In this document: one piece after another, positions 18,538 through 26,644 of the stretch
Position numbering within the stretch: position 1 is the first letter of the stretch
Layout of the letters: every line of letters begins with the position of its first letter
Assembly: GCA_903840435.1 (NCBI GenBank)
Contig: CAIMFV010000010.1
Span: 160,134-224,133 of the forward strand
From: an uncultured Caulobacterales bacterium
Lineage (GTDB): Bacteria; Pseudomonadota; Alphaproteobacteria; Caulobacterales; Caulobacteraceae
Length of the DNA stretch: 64,000 nucleotides
Direction of reading: 5' to 3'
Made by a program: the position numbers and the translations under genes
The notes under the pieces: generated by a model
Database searches by the model: none
Seen by the model: only the letters and a program-made list of their open reading frames with translations
What the model was told of the DNA's origin: nothing

Positions 18538-19485
18538 ATGACAATTTATAAAAACGTTAAAATGCGGTTCGCATTCACGTTAATCGCTCTTCTATTTTTA
18601 TACGTTCCCTTTATCACCAGCTTAGCAGATCAATTTTCAAATCAAATTCAGGAGCAATATAACACAACCAAAAGCCATAAACCCAACAATCCAATGGATA
18701 TACCTCGCAGTTCGATTGATGCCGCTAGATACACTTGCGTTCAAGCATACACTCACTACGATCCCAAGGAGCAAGAAGGGAAGAACACCTGGGTCCCGCT
18801 TTGTGAGGCAATAGCCAGCGAAGCAGGTGCGTCCGCTTCCGAACGATCCTTTTACATGAGTTTCTTCGTCGGAATACTGCTTCTTGGGAACCTCTGGCTC
18901 GGACAAAAAGACTCGGAAACTGGAAAGATCGCCGCCGACCATGCTCGACGAAGCGCCGAAGCTTCCGAATTTACCACTAGGGCTTGGGTTCAGATCGTTG
19001 AGGAACATAAAGCAAGGTTTGCATTCGATGCTGATCCCTGGAATGGTGGAAGAGCCACGATCTGTATCAAGTGCAAAAATTTGGGTGCCACGCCGGCCAT
19101 CAACCACCACGTCACCGCCAAAGTGGTGAAACTCAATGACGTGTCCGAAAGCTATAATATTATTACCGAAGCGCTCGATGAAGTTTTGGTTGAAAGAGAA
19201 AGTATTTTTCCAAAGAGTCGGCGGCGTTATTTGATTGATATTGAGATACCCGGATTCTACATTAGTCCCAACAATATTGACAATATTGGCATTTTGATTG
19301 TCTCCAAATATAGTATAATTTCTGGCCTGGGCACAGACGAAATAAAAAAGACTCCTGAATTGTTCAAGATTCAATTTCCGGTTAGCCAATTCGTTGTAAA
19401 GAACGGCGTGCTCCATCTCAGTAACCTTGTGAATTGCACGCTGCGGCTGGAACGTGTGTCCTGCCCTGACTTGATTCCCACTTAG
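18538..19485 (+). CDS. Cargo membrane protein of unknown function
   Basis: Protein of 315 aa with two hydrophobic helices: about 10-30 (RFAFTLIALLFLYVPFITS) and about 105-121 (FYMSFFVGILLLGNLWLG). Between them is a soluble segment with two cysteines. After the second helix comes an alanine-rich stretch (AADHARRSAEASEF), then a probable beta-rich domain starting RAWVQIVEEHKARFAF and running to the C-terminus. Codon use is AT-rich, unlike the host genes and unlike the ars genes. It was not recognised as any named family. It lies between the DUF6471-like gene and the right end of the element. Confidence 0.7.
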   Translation: MTIYKNVKMRFAFTLIALLFLYVPFITSLADQFSNQIQEQYNTTKSHKPNNPMDIPRSSIDAARYTCVQAYTHYDPKEQEGKNTWVPLCEAIASEAGASASERSFYMSFFVGILLLGNLWLGQKDSETGKIAADHARRSAEASEFTTRAWVQIVEEHKARFAFDADPWNGGRATICIKCKNLGATPAINHHVTAKVVKLNDVSESYNIITEALDEVLVERESIFPKSRRRYLIDIEIPGFYISPNNIDNIGILIVSKYSIISGLGTDEIKKTPELFKIQFPVSQFVVKNGVLHLSNLVNCTLRLERVSCPDLIPT

Positions 19486-19586
19486 GTCAGTTGACACCCA
19501 GCTTGTGGCCAACTGCATCACAAGCGCAAACAGAACTCCCAGAAATCCGGTCATCGACCGCTCCTCTCTAAGAGCGGCATCGGGCA

Positions 19587-19622
19587 AAACTCACCACGGG
19601 AGCTCGCTCCCGTGGTGAGTTT
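19587..19622. terminator. Long perfect hairpin abutting the right inverted repeat
   Basis: Two 17-nt arms (aaactcaccacgggagc at 19587-19603 and its exact complement at 19606-19622) with a 2-nt loop. The outer 4 nt of the right arm lie inside the terminal inverted repeat. Read on the plus strand it ends in ttt and could terminate cargo transcripts before comM. No counterpart exists at the left end. Confidence 0.6.
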
Positions 19623-19636
19623 GCTACATAATGCCG
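19619..19636 (-). repeat. Right terminal inverted repeat
   Basis: gtttgctacataatgccg, the exact reverse complement of 14462-14479. It contains an ATG (19631) in frame with the 3' part of comM. Confidence 0.92.
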
Positions 19637-19644
19637 GAATTCAC
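19637..19644. repeat. Right target-site duplication (8 bp)
   Basis: Second copy of gaattcac, matching 14454-14461. Confidence 0.92.
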
Positions 19645-20260
19645 GCCACAGGCCTTGGACAGTTTACGTCAACCGCTGGAGACCGGCGAGGTGGTGGTGG
19701 CGCGGGCCAACGCCCATCTGCGCTATCCGGCGCGGGTGCAGGTGGTGGGGGCGATGAACCCCTGTCGGTGTGGCCATGGCGGACTGGGGCGCGGTTATTG
19801 CGGCAAGGCGCCGCGCTGCCAAAAGGACTATCAGGGCAGGCTTTCCGGACCATTTTTGGATCGGATCGACCTGCATGTCGATGTTCCCGCTGTCTCTCCG
19901 GGCGATCTCGCTGACGCCGCCTCGGGCGAACCGTCGGCGGTGGTGGCGGCGCGGGTGGCGCTGGCGCGCGAGCGGCAAGAGGCCAGGGGCGAGGCGCTGG
20001 GCTTGCCGTCGCATGCGGCGCTGAATTCGCGTCTGGACGGCCGCGCGCTCGAGGCCGCTGCCGCGCTCGACCCGGCCGGAAAGGCCCTGCTCGATCAGGC
20101 GGCGCGGCGCGGGGGTTTGACGGCCAGGGGCTGGACCCGGACCCTTCGGCTGGCGCGCACCATTGCCGATCTAGAGGGTGCAGAAACGATCAAACGCCCC
20201 CACCTTGCCGAGGCCCTGATTTATCGCCGGCTTGATGCCGAACCCCGTGATGCATCTTAA
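19645..20260 (+). pseudogene. comM: comM/yifB, 3' part, separated by the mobile element
   Basis: The remaining 205 codons of the ComM/YifB ATPase: PQALDSLRQPLETGEVVVAR, the conserved MNPCRCG and CxxC-like region, SGPFLDRIDLHV (the arginine-finger/sensor area) and the C-terminal helical lid with RGWTRTLRLARTIADL. The frame is intact to its stop. An ATG in the right inverted repeat could restart translation, but such a product would lack Walker A and most of Walker B and could not hydrolyse ATP. Confidence 0.92.
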
Positions 20261-20327
20261 CCCTTTGGAAAGCCTAAGGTCCTGCGGCTTTAGCCGGATG
20301 TAAACGCCGTTGCGCTAGGGTGAAGAC

Positions 20328-21977
20328 ATGGTGCAACCTTCCGCTCATCCTTCCATCGATCCGCCGGTCCTGTCCGAATCGCAGGGGCTTTTGGCGCGTG
20401 CAGGCGCCCTCGCGACCTTAAGCCACGAGATCAGAACGCCCTTGAACGGGGTTCTCGGCATGACCGGCCTCCTGGAAGAAACCGAGCTCGACGACACCCA
20501 AAGGGCCTATCTGGCCGCCCTCCGCGCGAGCGGCGAGCATCTTCTGACCCTGGTCAATGATATTTTGGACCTGGCCAAGCTGGAATCTGGACGGGTGGAG
20601 TTGGAACCCGCCCGCGTGGATCTGGAAAACCTGTTGCAAGGTGTGGCGGAACTTTTGGCCCCCCGCGCCCAAGCGTCGGATGTCGAGATTGCCTGGTCGG
20701 TCGCCAATGGCGCCGCCTCGGTCCTGGCCGATGATGGCCGCTTGCGGCAGGTCTTGTTCAATTTGGCGGGCAATGCCGTCAAGATGACGGCGCAATATCG
20801 CACCGAGCATGCTGGCGACGGAAGCGCGCGCGGCGGGGTCCTCATTCACGGCAAAACCACCGCATTGGCTGATGGGCGCGTGCGGTTGCGGCTGTCAGTG
20901 CGAGATTCAGGCCCTGGCGTCTCCGAAGCTGCCAAGGCGCGAATTTTTGAGGAATTCACCCAAGAGGCGGCAGGCGTTCGCGCCGGCGGTGCTGGCCTTG
21001 GTCTTGCCATTGTGCGCCGAATTGCCGAAGCCATGGGCGCGCGTCTCGGTGTCGACAATTTGCGTCACTCTGAAGCTGATTATTGGGGCGCCGAATTTTG
21101 GATAGAGGCGGAAATTCCCGCCGCTGAGGCAGGCCCCACTCAGTCCTTGCCCTTGAAGGGCAAGACCCTGGCGGTAATCTCTGAAAGTCCCGTGGTTCGT
21201 GAAGGGGCCTTGGCGCAAATTCGGGCTTCGGGCGCCCGGGCGATTCTGACCAGCGGCTTTGCCGCTGTCGATCCCACCTATGACGCCATCTTGCTCGATC
21301 CCGCGCCCGGCGCGCCCCCGCCACGCCCCCCGAAAAGCCCACCGACCTTCGTCCTCTTAGCGCCGGAAGAGCGTGGACGGATCGAGGCGTTCCGCGAGGC
21401 AGGCTATAGCGGGTACCTGATCAAACCCTTGCGCCGCGCCTCAATCGTGGCAAGGCTCGAGGCCTCCTTAGGGCGTGCGCCCTTTGCCGATGAGGCCGAA
21501 CGAACAGAACCTGCGCCACGGGTCAGTGGTGAGGATGAACGCGACGTGCTAGCGCGGCCGGGCGAGGGCTTGCGGGTGCTTTTGGTGGAAGACAACGCCG
21601 TCAACGCCCTCTTGGCGCGGGCGCTCCTCGTGCGCGCCGGTGCTGTGGTTGAGCGCGCCGCCACCGGCGAAGAGGCGGTCGATGCCGCTCTGACCGCGCC
21701 CTATGATCTTATCTTGATGGATGTGCGCATGCCAGGCATGAACGGCATGGAGGCGACCCGGTGTTTGCGCGCCAAGGGCCTGAAGACGCCGATTGTCGCC
21801 CTAACCGCCAACGCCTTTGAGGATGACCGTCGCCATTGTCTCGAGGCGGGCATGAATGACTTCTTGACCAAGCCTATCGCACCCTTGGCGTTAAATCGGT
21901 TGATTGCCGGTCTGGCGCGCGACGAAGCCGGGGCCGGGAAAAAGCGCCAGCAGGGGCTCGCCCGCGCCGCGACCTGA
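20328..21977 (+). CDS. Cytoplasmic hybrid histidine kinase / response regulator
   Basis: Protein of 549 aa without transmembrane helices. HisKA domain with SHEIRTPLNGVLGM (phosphorylated His about 33). HATPase with the N-box around LFNLAGNAVKMT, then DSGPGVSEAAKARIFEEF and GGAGLGLAIVRRI. Next comes a degenerate receiver (about 280-385) that keeps AILLDP and LIKPL but lacks the N-terminal acidic pair. It ends with a complete receiver with VEDN, LILMDVRMPGMNGME and the KP pair. There is no sensory domain, so input probably comes from a partner protein. The gene starts 67 bp after comM. Its partner in the signalling chain is not visible. Confidence 0.88.
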   Translation: MVQPSAHPSIDPPVLSESQGLLARAGALATLSHEIRTPLNGVLGMTGLLEETELDDTQRAYLAALRASGEHLLTLVNDILDLAKLESGRVELEPARVDLENLLQGVAELLAPRAQASDVEIAWSVANGAASVLADDGRLRQVLFNLAGNAVKMTAQYRTEHAGDGSARGGVLIHGKTTALADGRVRLRLSVRDSGPGVSEAAKARIFEEFTQEAAGVRAGGAGLGLAIVRRIAEAMGARLGVDNLRHSEADYWGAEFWIEAEIPAAEAGPTQSLPLKGKTLAVISESPVVREGALAQIRASGARAILTSGFAAVDPTYDAILLDPAPGAPPPRPPKSPPTFVLLAPEERGRIEAFREAGYSGYLIKPLRRASIVARLEASLGRAPFADEAERTEPAPRVSGEDERDVLARPGEGLRVLLVEDNAVNALLARALLVRAGAVVERAATGEEAVDAALTAPYDLILMDVRMPGMNGMEATRCLRAKGLKTPIVALTANAFEDDRRHCLEAGMNDFLTKPIAPLALNRLIAGLARDEAGAGKKRQQGLARAAT

Positions 21978-22084
21978 CGGGACTTACCAGAAGCATTTGT
22001 GTTTTTTGTCTTGGAGAGGTAGCCACCGTTTGTGCCGGTGTCGCCCACGGGCGCGCCTGGACCTTCAGCGGAGTCCCTCAAGAC

Positions 22085-23413
22085 ATGGCCACGCCTCGGT
22101 TTGGAACACGGCTCTTTGCTGTGCTGGCGGCCTTGCGACGCCCAAAGGTTGCGGCCATGGCCGGACTTGGCTTTTCGTCTGGTCTGCCGTTTCTCTTGAC
22201 CAGCAACACCTTGGGGTTCTGGCTGCGCGAAGGCCATGTCAGCCTCACCGCTATTGGCTTCGCCTCCTGGGTCAGCCTCGCCTATGGGTTCAAATTCTTG
22301 TGGGCGCCGATCCTTGACCGGGTTGATGCGCCAGGACTTGGCCGATTTGGCCGCCGCCGCGGTTGGATGATCCTATCGCAAGCCGTGGTGGCGATTGGCT
22401 TGCTGGCCATGGGCGGCATTGGCCCGACCGGGGGGCTGCCGCTCTTGGCGGCGGCGGCTGTCCTCGTTGCATTTGCCTCGGCCAGCCAGGATATCAATGT
22501 TGATGCATGGCGCATTGAGATCGCATCCGATCCTGAAGAATTAGGGCTTTTGACCTCGGCCTATCAACTTGGCTATCGCGTCGCCCTCCTCATCGCCGAT
22601 GCGGGCATATTGATCTTAGCCGATTTCAGCGGCTGGTCGCTGGCCTATGGCGCCATGGCTGTGCTGATGGGAATTGGCCTTCTGGCGAGCTTTTCGGCCA
22701 CGGAGCCCAGGCGCGCGGTGCGGCCCGAAGCGGAAACCTCGCTGATGACCCCGCGCGGGCTGATCGATGCGGTTGTCGGGCCCTTTATCGCTTTTTTCCG
22801 CCAGCATGGGGTGTTTGCCATCCTGCTCCTGACCACCATCACGTTGTACCATCTACCTGACTATCTGCGCGGCCCGATCACCAATCCGTTTTATAAAGAT
22901 ATTGGACTTTCCAAGACCCTGGTCGGCGAGGTGCGCGGCTCTATCGGTTTGGCCAGTATCATCTTGGGTATCTTCTTGGGCGGCGTCTCGGCGTTGCGTT
23001 GGGGGCACGGCCCGACCTTGATCATAGGGGCAGTGATCCAACCGCTGGCCATCGCGCTTTTTGCCCTTTTGGCCTGGCAAGGCGCTGATCTCTTGCGCTT
23101 TCAGATCATCATGGTGCTTGACGATTTTGCGATTGGCTATTCGGGCGTCGCACTCGTCGCCTATATGTCGAGCCTGACCACCTTGGGCTACACCGCCACC
23201 CAATATGCGCTTCTGTCGTCAGCCCTCAGCTGGACCGGAAAATCGGTAAAGGGATTTTCCGGCCTCGCGATTGACCTGTTGCACAATGGGCGCAGCCTGA
23301 ATGACGCCTATGCGCTTTTCTATCTCGGCGCGGCGGCCCTCGGAATACCTGCTGTCATCCTATGTCTTGTGCTCGCCGCGCGATTGCGGCGTGAGCGCCT
23401 GAAGGCGGCGTGA
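22085..23413 (+). CDS. ampG: AmpG-family MFS permease
   Basis: Inner-membrane transporter of 442 aa with about 12 helices. The N-terminal GFSSGLPFLLTSNTLGFWLRE and the loop GFASWVSLAYGFKFLWAPILDR are characteristic of AmpG, which imports anhydro-muropeptides (GlcNAc-anhMurNAc peptides) for cell-wall recycling. ASASQDINVDAWRIE is also typical. In bacteria with AmpC-type beta-lactamases this uptake feeds induction, but no such gene is visible here. Confidence 0.88.
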   Translation: MATPRFGTRLFAVLAALRRPKVAAMAGLGFSSGLPFLLTSNTLGFWLREGHVSLTAIGFASWVSLAYGFKFLWAPILDRVDAPGLGRFGRRRGWMILSQAVVAIGLLAMGGIGPTGGLPLLAAAAVLVAFASASQDINVDAWRIEIASDPEELGLLTSAYQLGYRVALLIADAGILILADFSGWSLAYGAMAVLMGIGLLASFSATEPRRAVRPEAETSLMTPRGLIDAVVGPFIAFFRQHGVFAILLLTTITLYHLPDYLRGPITNPFYKDIGLSKTLVGEVRGSIGLASIILGIFLGGVSALRWGHGPTLIIGAVIQPLAIALFALLAWQGADLLRFQIIMVLDDFAIGYSGVALVAYMSSLTTLGYTATQYALLSSALSWTGKSVKGFSGLAIDLLHNGRSLNDAYALFYLGAAALGIPAVILCLVLAARLRRERLKAA

Positions 23414-23426
23414 CCCTCACCGCGAT

Positions 23427-25712
23427 CTAGTCCGGCGACATGCTGGTCCGCACGTCAAAGGCCGCCAGGATGGCCATATTGAGGATGGAGCTGACCGAGG
23501 CCGATAGGCTGCAAATCTGCACCGGCTTGGACAGGCCCAACAGGATCGGCCCGACCACCGATGCCCCGCCAAGGGCTTGGATCAGTTTGGTCGAGATCGA
23601 GGCCGAGTGGATGGCAGGCATGATCAGCACATTGGCGTCGCCGGTCAGCCGCTGGAACGGATGGTTGCGCCGCGCTTCGGCATTGAGGGCGAGGTCCGGG
23701 GGAATTTCACCTTCATACTCGAAATCGATATCGCTGCGCGCATCCATCATGGCCACCGCTTGGCGCACCTTTTCACCGCGCGCGCCTTGTGGATTGCCAA
23801 AGGTCGAATAGGACAAAAACGCCACGCGCGGTTCGTGGCCAAGCCGCCGCGCCGCATGGGCGGCTTCAATGGCGATTTCGACCAAGGTTTGGGGCTCGGG
23901 CAGTTCAGAGACGGTGGTGTCGGCAATGAAAAGGGTGCGACCTTGGGCCAAGACAACGCTCATGCCCATAACGCGGGTTTCAGGCGCCGGGTCGATGACG
24001 CGCAACACTTCCTCCAAGGCCTGATCGAAGTTGCGGGTGACGCCGGTGACCATGCCGTCAGCATGGCCGAGCGCCACCATCGAGGCGCCGAAGGAATTGC
24101 GATCCTGATTGATCAACCTTTGCACGTCGCGCTTCAGATAGCCGTGACGTTGCAGGCGGTTATAAAGAAACTCGACATATTCGTCATTGCGCGATGACAG
24201 CCGTGCATTGACGATTTCGAGATCGGCTTCAGCCGGGTTGAGGCCGAGATCGGCCATATTGCGCAAGATCAGCTCTTCGCGGCCACACAGTACGGCCCGG
24301 CCAAAGCCTTGGCTTTGGAAAGCGTAGGCGGCGCGAATGACGCTCGCCTCTTCGCCTTCAGCAAAGACAATGCGCTTCTTCGGTCCGCCTTGCACGGCGG
24401 TTGACAGGTTTTGCAGGAAGCCTGCCGAGGGGTCGAGCCGTCGCGCCAAGCTGGCGCGATAGGCGGCCATGTCGGCAATGGGGCGCCGCGCGACGCCGGT
24501 GTCCATGGCGGCCTTGGCGACGAAGGGGGGAATATACCAGATCAGCCGCGGGTCGAACGGTGTGGGGATAATATAGTCAGGCCCAAACTTCAGGCGCATG
24601 CCCTTATAGGCAGCCGCCACCTCGTCGGGCACATCCTCGCGCGCTAATTGGGCCAGGGCCTGAGCGCAGGCGATCTTCATTTCATTATTGACCCGTCTGG
24701 CCCGCACATCGAGCGCGCCTCGGAAAATATAGGGAAAGCCGAGGACATTATTGACCTGATTGGGATAGTCGGAGCGGCCCGTGGCCATGATGGCGTCAGG
24801 GCGCACTGTGTGAACCTCTTCCGGCGTAATCTCAGGGTCGGGATTGGCCATGGCAAAGATTATAGGATTGGGCGCCATGGTGGCGATCAGTTCGGGCGTA
24901 AAGGCGCCCTTGGCAGAAAGGCCGAGCAGAACGTCGGCGCCCGCCACCGCCTCAGCCAGGGTGCGCTTATCGGTCACGACAGCATGGGCGCTCTTCCACT
25001 GGTTCATTCCGTCGGTACGCCCCTGATAGAGCACACCTTTGGAGTCGCAGGCGATGCAGTTTTCCGCTCGCACACCCATGGCTTTGATCAGTTCAAGGGT
25101 GGCGATGCCTGCCGCGCCTGGACCATTGAGCACCACCTTGACGGTTGCAAGGTCGCGACCGGTGATGGCGCAGGCATTGATCAGGCCTGCGGCTGAAATG
25201 ATCGCTGTGCCATGCTGATCATCGTGAAAGACCGGTATATCGAGCAATTCTTGCAGCTCGGTCTCGATGCGAAAACATTCCGGGCTCTTAATGTCTTCCA
25301 GATTGATGCCGCCAAAGGTGACGCCAATATTTTTGACAACTGTAATGATCTCATCCGGGTCCTTGGACGACAGTTCGATATCGATGGAATCGACATCGGC
25401 AAAGCGCTTGAACAAGACGCTCTTGCCTTCCATCACCGGCTTCGACGCCAAGGCTCCAAGATCGCCAAGCCCCAAGATCGCGGTGCCATTGGAGATGACG
25501 GCGACGAGATTTCCCTTCGACGTATAGTCATAGGCAGCGTCTGGATCGGCAGCGATGGCATGAACCGGCGCGGCCACGCCTGGGGAATAGGCGAGGCTCA
25601 AATCGCGCTGGGTGGCCATCGGCTTGGTCGGGACGACAGCGATCTTGCCTGGACGCGGGAAGCGGTGAAAGTCCAGCGCTTCTTGGTCGGTCGTCGGGGG
25701 TTCTGCGGACAT
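23427..25712 (-). CDS. maeB: NADP-dependent malic enzyme with phosphotransacetylase-like C-terminal domain
   Basis: Enzyme of 761 aa decarboxylating malate to pyruvate. The malic enzyme part (about 1-430) has SLAYSPGVAAPV, LGDLGALASKPVMEGK, FGGINLEDIKSPECF, FHDDQHGTAI and the NAD(P)-binding LNGPGAAGIA. The C-terminal part (about 440-761) resembles phosphate acetyltransferase (QGFGRAVLCGREELI, GMSVVLAQGRTLFIAD) and is thought to be regulatory in this family. The length is that of the usual alphaproteobacterial MaeB. Confidence 0.95.
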   Translation of the reverse strand: MSAEPPTTDQEALDFHRFPRPGKIAVVPTKPMATQRDLSLAYSPGVAAPVHAIAADPDAAYDYTSKGNLVAVISNGTAILGLGDLGALASKPVMEGKSVLFKRFADVDSIDIELSSKDPDEIITVVKNIGVTFGGINLEDIKSPECFRIETELQELLDIPVFHDDQHGTAIISAAGLINACAITGRDLATVKVVLNGPGAAGIATLELIKAMGVRAENCIACDSKGVLYQGRTDGMNQWKSAHAVVTDKRTLAEAVAGADVLLGLSAKGAFTPELIATMAPNPIIFAMANPDPEITPEEVHTVRPDAIMATGRSDYPNQVNNVLGFPYIFRGALDVRARRVNNEMKIACAQALAQLAREDVPDEVAAAYKGMRLKFGPDYIIPTPFDPRLIWYIPPFVAKAAMDTGVARRPIADMAAYRASLARRLDPSAGFLQNLSTAVQGGPKKRIVFAEGEEASVIRAAYAFQSQGFGRAVLCGREELILRNMADLGLNPAEADLEIVNARLSSRNDEYVEFLYNRLQRHGYLKRDVQRLINQDRNSFGASMVALGHADGMVTGVTRNFDQALEEVLRVIDPAPETRVMGMSVVLAQGRTLFIADTTVSELPEPQTLVEIAIEAAHAARRLGHEPRVAFLSYSTFGNPQGARGEKVRQAVAMMDARSDIDFEYEGEIPPDLALNAEARRNHPFQRLTGDANVLIMPAIHSASISTKLIQALGGASVVGPILLGLSKPVQICSLSASVSSILNMAILAAFDVRTSMSPD

Positions 25713-25808
25713 CAGGTTTCCGTTGCGTCAAAAAGGGGAGCGGCCCGAATTGAGACTAGACGCTTGCACAGGGCGCGACAATGCCGCGCCGCTTGGCAGC
25801 TGGGCAGG

Positions 25809-26591
25809 TTAATGAATGAGCTTGGCCCGAAGCCTCGCCTTGGCGTCTCGGTCGACGCCCAGCGCACGGTCAAGATAGGCGTCTAGCGCGCCGTGGCCAG
25901 CATCGATCTCGGCAAAGGCGGCTAAGAGATAGTCAGGCTGCACGCCCAGAAAGGCGAGCACCGCCTCAAGGCTTGGCCGTTTGCCGGTCAGATTGGCCAG
26001 ATTGTCCTGGCTTTCCGGCGCGCGCGCTTCCAGTCGTCCGGCCTGATTGGTCAACAGATAGTCGGCCATTATGTCGTCCTCGTGCACGCCAAGCACACGA
26101 TGGGTGAGCGCCGCCAAAAGCCCGGTTCTATCCTTTCCAGCTGCGCAGTGGATGACGAGGGGCCCATCGGCTTCGGCCAGAGCCCGGAAATAGCGGCGGA
26201 AGAGATCAAGGTGGCGCGGCTCGAACGGCAAGCGGCGATATTCTTCGATCATAAAGGCCTTGACGCTTTCCGGTGTCAGATCGGTGGTGGCGACGAAATT
26301 GACGTGCGGGGCAAGTCCCACATCGCCAATGTCATTGTCGATCACCGTGGCCGCAAAGCCCCGGGGACGGCGCGAGACGTCGCGTTCCCGCTCGCTCTTT
26401 CGCCGCAGATCGACCACCACCTTGACATCGAGACTGGCCAGTCGGCGAAGATCAGCCTCGGTCGCCTTGGCGTGGTGGGCGGATCGGTACAGCACCCCTT
26501 CGACCAGACGGCCGCCATGGCGGGTCTCATAGCCGCCATAGTCTCGGAAATTGTCCACGCCCTCAAAGGCGAGAATGCGCGTCTGGCTCAT
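25809..26591 (-). CDS. Tyrosine/lipid phosphatase (Y_phosphatase3 type)
   Basis: Cytosolic protein of 260 aa with the phosphatase loop VIHCAAGKDRTGLLAAL (CX5R) and the N-terminal GVDNFRDYGGYETRHGG and GVLYRSAHHAKATEADL segments typical of the LipA/PtpB-like phosphatases. The HCAAGKDRTG loop, with Lys and Asp, is often linked to phosphoinositide or dual specificity. The real substrate is unknown. It lies between the malic enzyme and amn genes, all on the minus strand. Confidence 0.85.
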   Translation of the reverse strand: MSQTRILAFEGVDNFRDYGGYETRHGGRLVEGVLYRSAHHAKATEADLRRLASLDVKVVVDLRRKSERERDVSRRPRGFAATVIDNDIGDVGLAPHVNFVATTDLTPESVKAFMIEEYRRLPFEPRHLDLFRRYFRALAEADGPLVIHCAAGKDRTGLLAALTHRVLGVHEDDIMADYLLTNQAGRLEARAPESQDNLANLTGKRPSLEAVLAFLGVQPDYLLAAFAEIDAGHGALDAYLDRALGVDRDAKARLRAKLIH

Positions 26592-26644
26592 GATCCTCGT
26601 CTTTACGCGATACCTGTCGAAATCGCAGCCAAATTCGGCGTGTC

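Larger units (their letters stand above)
14462..19636. mobile_element. IS1595-family element carrying passenger genes, inserted in comM
   Basis: 5,175-bp element bounded by perfect 18-bp inverted repeats and an 8-bp direct repeat. It holds one transposase gene of the IS1595 family (16795-17793) and six other genes: a 157-aa hypothetical, aquaporin, arsC, arsR, a DUF6471-like protein and a membrane protein. IS1595 is one of the IS families known to include members with passenger genes. There is no second transposase or internal IS copy, so this is a single unit and not a composite transposon. Intact open frames, perfect ends and an undamaged target duplication suggest a fairly recent insertion. 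Confidence 0.9.

Noticed and set aside
18637..19587. Long minus-strand open frame (316 codons) in the right part of the element
   Set aside because: It is antisense to the 315-aa membrane protein over nearly its whole length. The plus frame has hydrophobic helices in protein-like order and a start at 18538; the minus frame looks like a compositional shadow.
14462..19636. Tn7-like or AbaR-type island, as known in comM of other bacteria
   Set aside because: No tnsABC/tniABC-like genes. The single transposase is IS1595-type, and the duplication is 8 bp, not 5.
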